DNA from: Boletus sp. NGJ
Lineage: Eukaryota; Basidiomycota; Agaricomycetes; Boletales; Boletaceae
DNA length: 64,000 nt
NCBI GenBank assembly: GCA_019096195.1
Contig: JAGTXK010000178.1
Span: 1-64,000, forward strand
Reading direction: 5' to 3'
The position numbers and the translations under genes are program-made. The notes under the pieces are model-generated. The model searched no databases. It had not been told where the DNA came from and worked only from the letters and a program-made list of their open reading frames with translations. This document shows positions 57,132 to 64,000 of the stretch, piece after piece. Numbering within the stretch: the first letter of the stretch is position 1; the number at the start of each line of letters is the position of its first letter.

Positions 57132-59036
57132 TGTTATGCTGGGTAACAAGTGACACGTTCCTGTTACAGTTACCAAAGGGGGTACATCTTTTCCCCTTCC
57201 CTCACCTCCTGTAGGACTGTGGGACAATCTATTCTTCAACTCAGACCAGAGATTCCCCTGGGATTTCCCCGCAACACTGACTCAGGCATCGCCCCATCCA
57301 GAACCTCCTTTTTAGGAAGCTACCCGTTTGGTCTGGACACTGCCTCCCCTATTTCATTGATGTATGCCTTCTTCCTTCTTGATCCGATCATAGACATTAT
57401 CTTCCTGGCTGTGCTCTCTTGTACACAGCCCAGTGTTCCTATTCCCTCCATTTGACTGATGCCTTGATCCTCTTATAGTAATCTTTTGTCTGTGACTTAT
57501 GATTACTATATTCGTTATGAAGCCTGCCCTAGATGGGCTGGGTCTATAAATAGGGATGTGGGCCCTTCATGTAACTCTAACCTAAATCTACACTCCTTCA
57601 CATGTAATCTACCGAGCTTCTCCCACTAAGGTTCCACTTCACCTCAGAAGCCTTCTCCACGCTCTGGAGGTGATCGCCCTCGTGCCCGTGATCATCCTTC
57701 TCATCACTATGCACTTGTGCACTGTTGTTACCGTCACCCGCTTCTAAAGCTTCGGCAACTCCAACAACCAACAGAGGTTGGTCCGTTCAGTCAGGACTCC
57801 ACCACTGATCCCGCAAGCCCGGGACTCCACCACTGGCACTAGGCCGTGTAAGCCCAGAGGACTAGTCTGTGGAAGGCACTAGTCTCTGGCCTCCGCATTC
57901 GGTCTGCCCTTCCTTCTTGGAGGATTGCGCCACCGTTGGTAAATCCAAGACTCCGCCATTGGTCATAGAGGTAACAACAGGACTCTACGTAAAGCTAGCA
58001 GCGGTCCCCAGTCAGAGGAATCATTGGGCCTCTGGAGGTATTTTCCCCTTAAGTCCTGCTAGTCCTATAATCAAACAGGGTTGATTATACGGGAATGTGT
58101 CACATTGTTACCCGGTGTAACAGTTCCCAAGTAATCAACCCTGTGTGATTACTAGACTAGCCAGACTTGAGGGGAAAATACCTCCCAAGGCCCAATGGTT
58201 CCTCGGACTGGGGACCAACAGCTAGCTTTAACGTAGAGCCTCCCTTGGGGTTGGAGCTGCTACTCTATGACTGATGTCAGAGTCTCGGACTTTGAGGATG
58301 GTGGCACAATCCAAAGGAAGGGCAGACCTATCCTATATAGGGGTCAGTGGTGGAGTCCTGACCAATACAGTACCAGTGGCAGAGTCCTGGATTTACTATG
58401 CTGCCAGTGGTGAAGTCCTGGGCTTACACAGGCCAACCTCTGTTGGCGTTGGAGTTGCCATTCAGCGACATGAGCAGACGGCAACGAGACCATACAAATG
58501 TGAAGTGATGAGGAAGACAATCATGAGCACTGTGGTAATCACCTCCAGAGCAGGAGCAGGCTTCTGAGGTGAAGTGGAACCGAGAGCTGGGAGAGCTGGT
58601 AGATTACACAGGAAGTTGTGTAGATCTAGGTTGGGATTTACATAAAGGGCAGACGCCCATATAAATAGGCCTTTTCTATTCAGGGCAGGCTTCGTATCGT
58701 ATATGGTAATACTGGAATATTACCATAAAGGATCATATCATCAGTCAGATGGAGAAGATGGAATACTGGGCTGTGTGCGAGAGAACACAGCCAAGGAGGC
58801 AATATCTATGATCTGATCAAAAGGTGAAATGCATGTAAAAGGAAATGGAACAGGCTGTGTTACAGCCATAGTGATGTATCGCCTAGAAAGGGAGTTCTGG
58901 ATAAGGTGATACTTGTGTCGATGTTGTGGGGGAATCCCAGGGGAATCCCTGGTCAGAGTCGAGGAAGAGATCGTCCCATAGTCCAGGAGGAGGAGAAGGG
59001 AGAGAAAAAGATGTACCCCCTTCTGTAACCGTAACA
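57132..59036 (+). mobile_element. Solo LTR, family A, split by a second copy
   Basis: The left 30 bp (57132-57161, TGTTATGCTGGGTAACAAGTG...) and 58123-59036 together match the solo LTR at 13881-14811. Between them sits the inverted copy 57162-58122. The 3' end CTGTAACCGTAACA is at 59036. Without the insert the length is about 939 bp, close to 931 bp. No outer target duplication is evident (CCATC against GATGA), so one flank may have been rearranged. Confidence 0.82.
57162..58122 (-). mobile_element. Solo LTR, family A, nested in reverse orientation
   Basis: 961 bp starting TGTTACAGTTACCAAAG and ending CCCGGTGTAACA, flanked by GTTCC at 57157-57161 and 58123-58127. The target duplication falls within the outer LTR of the same family. 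The element is non-coding and has the internal CACCACTG / GGACTCC repeats of the family in reverse. Confidence 0.88.
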
Positions 59037-60202
59037 GATGACATGAAGTCTTGTTGCTCCTCCTACCAACAACCCAAGCATCTGCTATGTCTGTCTGTTC
59101 TCTGCTGCCCTGGACCTCACCTGCAAACTGACCATGGTCCACCAAATCAACTATTCTTCCAAACTCCAATTTCCCCATTGTTGCTGGTAGCAATAGCCTC
59201 ATTTTCTCTAACTCACTTCATTGCTATGTATCTCATTGACACAGCACTCTGTTTCCAGTCTATGGTTGCCACTAGCCTACAATTTTACTGTTTGTCAATG
59301 TTGTTCACCATTTCCTGGACACTAGCCTACTGCATTTGTTGACAGTTAGGCCACCACTGGTATTTACATTAATTTTTTAGTAAGTTATTGAGTAGTGATT
59401 TAGATGATTTGGCTGTGTACAATTGTATTAGTTAGTATCTGATTATGATAGCACAGTATTCTCTCAAATGAAGGATTACAATGGAAAATGAGCCAAGAAG
59501 TGGAACTGTGAAATGAATTGAATGACAATTTGTGCAGAAGCATGGCAATGCAGGCCAGCACATAATAATTCAATTTACATGGCATTATAATACATTTCCA
59601 TCAGATACCATATCAATGGCATTTCCAGACCCGGCAATGGGACCCCCCACATTATACTGATGACTCCTTGAATGACAATGCCAATTGTAACTTAGAACTC
59701 CTCCCATGGCAATGCATTACCATGCACTAGGCGAAAACACCCCATTACAATTACATACAACGGTGTCTAATGGTGCCTAGATTTTTCCGACAATTTAATT
59801 CTGTCTGACAGGGTAGGTCATGTGGTACAGCATATCCTTGGTAACAGTAAGGTGAGGTGGTCTCAGACGGACGATTTGCACTAGCATCCTTGCACCTGGT
59901 TCATTCCTCAAAGCAATGCCGCGAATCCAGCTTTCAAATGTGCACGGGGACACACACATCGATATTGTGTGTCTATGCATGATGGACCCTCGAGTGTCGA
60001 GTACGAGCACCACATACTTTGCACAATCACATCCTATGCATGTACTGTATGTACAGGGTGTCACATTCAGGGTGGATGGATAGAGGTAGAATACAAGCAG
60101 GGATATGTAGATGTATAATAGTGTGCATTGTAGACAGACAGTGAGTAAAGTAATGGGCTAGCAGGACAGCGAAAGACAGCGAAACGAGGATATAAGATGT
60201 AA
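59037..60202. other. Spacer, with flank shared by CHAT copies 2 and 3
   Basis: No gene is recognised. From about 59880 to 60200 it resembles the sequence downstream of CHAT copy 2 (35400-35640). A minus-strand frame at 59795-60064 reads YVVLVLDTRGSIMHRHT and ESWIRGIALRNEPGARM, possibly a fragment of the gene that lay next to the ancestral CHAT gene. Confidence 0.45.
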
Positions 60203-63200
60203 CTAGGCACCGAGATGTACATACAAGATCCGTTGATCAAATGGTACATCCGCCAATTTTTTCATCGTCATCGTCCTATTCAGCGCCAATGCAGCACGGG
60301 TATAATCCAGACGACCACGCTTGTCTTTCATGTTGTCGTAGAACACCGACGTGATCTTGTTCGTCTGAGCATCGTCCACCGCCCACATCGTCCCGATCAC
60401 AGAACGGAACCCGGCGAACTGCATCGCCGACGCGAGATGCATCACCTCGTCCAGACTGTCCTCGTCCCCGACAGTGGTATGACATGCCGAGAGATATGCA
60501 AACTCGGGGTTCTCTAATTCGCATCGAATGATCCGTTCGATCGTGAGGTGTCCGTCGTGGAGAGCAAACGCGGATTTGAATGGCTGGTTCCGATTTGGGA
60601 TACCATGACACGCAAGATGCACCCATTCGTTCTTTCCCAAGTTCCTCCGTGACCCGGGCGATGCAGGACTCTTGGCCTTCGATGTGCGTGAATATGGCGA
60701 GCCCATCGACGCGCTGTTTAATACTGGCTAGTTCGGCGCCGACCGAAACAAGTTCATCCTCGCCCATGGCTTTCGCCTGACCTATACCAACGAAGAGTTT
60801 CCCATTGGATCCAGAATGCGTGAGAGCGTGACGTCTAGCATGAATGAGGGCGGTAAGCGTAGGGGTATAAGACGAGATGTAGAGATTGGCGAGGTTCTGT
60901 TGGCCCTTCCTATATGGACCGGCGGCGTGGAGGGGAAGAAGAGAGAACTCGGCGGTGGGGCACCACCAGATGCGTGATTGAGATGGAAATACTGTCTGGA
61001 GGAAGTTCACAATCGGGGGAAACAACCTCATCCCAGAGTTCCCGCAGAAAGACGCCGAGATCTCTCGTCACGTCCATCGACTTTGCACGCACAGTCAACG
61101 TACCGAGCTCCGATGACAGCTCTCGAACACCTTCCTTTGTGATTGATAATGGAATGTGGACGGGATTTGGTCGGTCGACTAGGACAACGAGGGCATCACA
61201 GCCATATTTGCTCGCATTTACAATGATGACAGGGCCCTCACAGGCTGCCTGTTGGAGATTGCGGAAGAGCGGCGGGAGAAGGAAACCGGAGAGACCAGGC
61301 AACTCGCGGATTCTGTTGACGAGTGTTTGCAATTCAATGTTGAGACAACACAGCCGATCATGCTGATCTGGACCAGGTGAATCAAGGGCAGTACGAATCA
61401 GCAGGGTCTGTTGTGTGAATTCGTCTGCCAACATCCTTCCTCGCGGGTCAGATGCAATGACATCATCAAGTGGGGAACGGAGTCGAGTGAGCTGGCTCCA
61501 AAAGACACCCCGACCTTGTTCCAGAAGCACGACTGCATCTCTGGGAGAGTGATTGCAAAGACAAGCTGAGAACGCGTCGACTGCAAGCGACGAGGTGAGG
61601 TACCCTTGAGGAGAGTGCGGTGTTGGGGTAGAGGTGGTAGAGTGGCGACATGATGAATAAGTAAGTGAAGAGTTGTTTGATAAGCTAGAATGATGGTGGG
61701 ATGATGGAAATGTTCAGCTACACAGATCCATGATCTAGCGGCAGACAGATCAGTGGACGACATCATCGAAGGTAGATGTGCCAGCTGAGCATAGAGATTG
61801 AATAACTCTTCCTTATCCTTTAACTGACTCAATCTCGTGAACCGAGTACACAGGTTGTCTGCGAGGTTGTTCAAAGACATTGACCGACCTGGGTGCCCCG
61901 GTGGGCAAAGGACCAGTGCGTCTCGGTTGAGGACAATAGCCTCGTTGAGATCCTCGATCGCCCCGAGCTGCTTGTACCGATTGGAGAGATCAACTGCGAG
62001 GCTGTTCAAAGACATCGAGCGATCTGGGTGCCCCGGTGGGCGAAGCACCAGTGCGTCTCGGTCTAGGACAATAGCCTCGTTGAGGTCCTCTATCGCCCCG
62101 AGCTGCTTGTACCGATCGAAGAGATCACCTGCGAGGTTGTTCAATGCCATTGAGCGATCTGGGTGCCCCAGTGGGCGAAGCGCCAGTGCGCCTCGGTTAA
62201 GGATAATGGCCTCGTTGAGGTCCTCTATCGCCCCGAGCTGCTTGTACCGATCGAAGAGATCAACTGCGAGGTTGTTCAAAGACATTGAGTGATCTGGGTG
62301 CCCCGGTGGGCGAAGCGCCAGTGCGCCTCGGTTAAGGACAATAGCCTCGTTAAGGTCCTCTATCGCCCCGAGCTGCTTGTACCGATTGGAGAGATAAACT
62401 GCGAGGTTGTTCAAAGACGCTGACCGATATGGGTGCCCTGGTGGGCAAAGGACCAGTGCGTCTCGGTTGAGGACAATAGCCTCGTTGAGATCCTCGATCG
62501 CCCCGAGCTGCTTGTACCGATCGAAGAGATAAACTGCGAGGTTGTTCAAAGACATTGAGTGATCTGGGTGCCCCGGTGGGCGAAGCGCCAGTGCGCCTCG
62601 GTTAAGGACAATGGCCTCGTCGAGGTCCTCTATCGCCCCGAGCTGCTTGTACCGATGGGAGAGATAAACTGCGAGGTTGTTCAAAGACGCTGACCGATAT
62701 GGGTGCCCCACTGGGTGAAGCACCAGCGCGTCTCGGTTGAGGACAATAGCCTCGTTGAGATCCTCGATCACCCCGAGCTGCCTGTACCGATGGGAGAGAT
62801 GAACTGCGAGGTTGTTCAAAGACATCGAGCGATCTGGGTGCCCTATTGGGTGCAGCACCAGTGCGCCTCGGTTAAGGACAATGGCCTCGTCGAGGTCCTC
62901 TATCGCCCCGAGCTGCTTGTACCGATTGGAGAGATCACCTGCGAGGTTGTTCAAAGAGCTTGACCGATCTGGGTGCCCCGGTGGGCGAAGCGCCAGTGCA
63001 GCTCGATCAAGGACAATGACGTCGTTGAGGTCCGTTATCGCCCCGAGCTGGTTATAACGATCGCTTAGATGAATTCCGAGCAGATCCAAGGAGAGATGGA
63101 GCTTGGGATGACCGGGTGGGCAAAGTTCTAGTGCTTCGCGATCGAGAACGATCGCCTCGTCGATGTATTTGATCCCACCTCCTTCCTGAAACTTGGCAGC

Positions 63201-63474
63201 AAGTGATTCCGAGCGTGAATGCAACTGATCAACTGGCAGGTACATCATTTCACTGCTGTCCGCGCTGGTAGAAAGAGACAAGTACCTTTTGAATCCATCT
63301 GATCTGACCGAACTTGATTCGACATCGTGGTATGGGAAAACGCTGGAATGTTGTGTGAGCGGGCCAGGTCCAAAAAGGCAACAATGCACAGGTTCTACTG
63401 CAATGGATTATTTGTCGGGGCAAATCCGGCTCTCGAAAAACCGACTGCACACTCTGAATGAACCACTTGTTCAC
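60203..63474 (-). pseudogene. TPR-CHAT protein, copy 3, several frameshifts
   Basis: This is the longest copy, with ten 45-residue units (about 63140-61860), more diverged from one another than in copy 1 (GALALRPPGHPDHSMSLNN, NRYKQLGAIEDLNEAIVL). The linker and CHAT domain follow, with LACHGIPNRNQPFKSAFALH and LSACHTTVGDEDSLDEVMH near 60600-60470 and the C-terminus YVHLGA at 60203. Frameshifts by comparison with the other copies fall near 63420, 61600, 61017 and 60640. It lies outside the inverted duplication and is more diverged, so it is probably the older relative. Its predicted His and Cys remain. Confidence 0.8.
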
Positions 63475-63592
63475 TCAATGGAAACCTCCTCGCGGTCTCA
63501 TCCTTATTCACGGATTGCGGAATGTCGTGGATAAGTCTCAGTGTCTAGGACGGGGGTGTGAGAAAGGGTATGCACACACTACTATAGCGTAC

Positions 63593-63990
63593 CTGCCTTG
63601 AAAACGTATACATCCCCATCCTTGACCGTCCATCGTCCCATCGTCCGCATCATTGTCGGTTCGTCTCCATGATTTGGGTGGTAGAAAGAGGGTTTGTACG
63701 TCGAGATGGACTGCGTGGAGGACCGGAAGTAGGGGAGGACGTCCTGGGTGGTGGGAGTGTGAAGACCGTCAACAAGCACACTTTAAGAGGGGGGACGTAC
63801 CTCGAACACGACGCCAACCTGTACCACCCCATCTGGGGTAACGGTGGTCCGCATCCCCGTGCTCGTGCCCGTCTGGTACAACGCCGCCAATAAAATCTCA
63901 CGTCCCACCTCCGAAACACTTCATGTACGACGTCTTCAAGCGCCGAGAGTGGGATAAAGTGGTGCGTGGTGGCAATGGGGGAAAAGAGGG
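63593..63990 (-). other. Upstream exon-like blocks of TPR-CHAT copy 3
   Basis: The 151-bp block 63743-63593 (DVLPYFRSSTQSISTYKPSF ... TVKDGDVYVFKAG) is preceded by an open stretch about 63900-63800 reading ILLAALYQTGTSTGMRTTV and VVQVGVVFE, ending at a GTACGT donor in the matching phase. In copies 1 and 2 only the last few codons of this earlier exon remain. It may be the N-terminal region of the TPR-CHAT gene or a neighbour that continues past the window. The domain is not recognised. Confidence 0.5.
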
Positions 63991-64000
63991 GGTGGCCGAG

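Overview
The window is nuclear DNA of a filamentous basidiomycete, most likely an Agaricomycete and perhaps Boletales. Genes carry many short introns. The transposon families (Plavaka-type, Tc1/mariner, chromodomain Ty3/gypsy, Ty1/copia) and gene families (TPR-CHAT, WD40-TPR-HET, kinase-GTPase) are those expanded in mushroom-forming fungi. No database search was possible, so the order is inference.

Layout. Positions 1-12945 are transposon-rich: a Tc1/mariner element with an intact transposase, a decayed Plavaka-type element carrying a solo LTR (5171-5756), and a chromodomain gypsy fossil (7366-12945). From about 12975 to 19410 runs the left arm of a large inverted duplication whose right arm is about 35590-40205. 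Each arm holds an unrecognised decayed gene, a CpG-stripped GTPase pseudogene and a TPR-CHAT gene. Between the arms lie four compact housekeeping genes on the minus strand: COX5, a seven-knuckle GIS2/CNBP homologue, RPN8 and a UPF0303 gene. They are followed by a head-to-head pair of kinase-GTPase fusion genes (25541-30276) and a WD40-TPR-HET gene (31542-35263). From 40205 to 60200 the DNA is again mostly relics: a Zn-motif gene fragment, an integrase-core remnant, a BTB pseudogene, a Ty1/copia element (47740-54270) with a Tc1 element inside it, a kinesin pseudogene, and solo LTRs including one nested in another. A third TPR-CHAT copy fills 60203-63990.

The main biological signal is a cluster of signalling genes of the kinds linked to fungal NOD-like or allorecognition responses. 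The divergent pair encodes two proteins of identical plan, a protein kinase domain spliced in frame to a P-loop GTPase domain. One partner keeps the kinase Lys, Glu and Asp residues; the other has lost all three and looks like a pseudokinase, although its exon structure is intact. Beside it lie the HET-domain gene and TPR-CHAT (caspase-like) genes whose 45-residue repeats number 8, 3 and 10 in the three copies. A joint recognition or cell-death role is inference from family membership and proximity.

Domain, exon and repeat boundaries were read by eye. LTR elements are described only as fossils.
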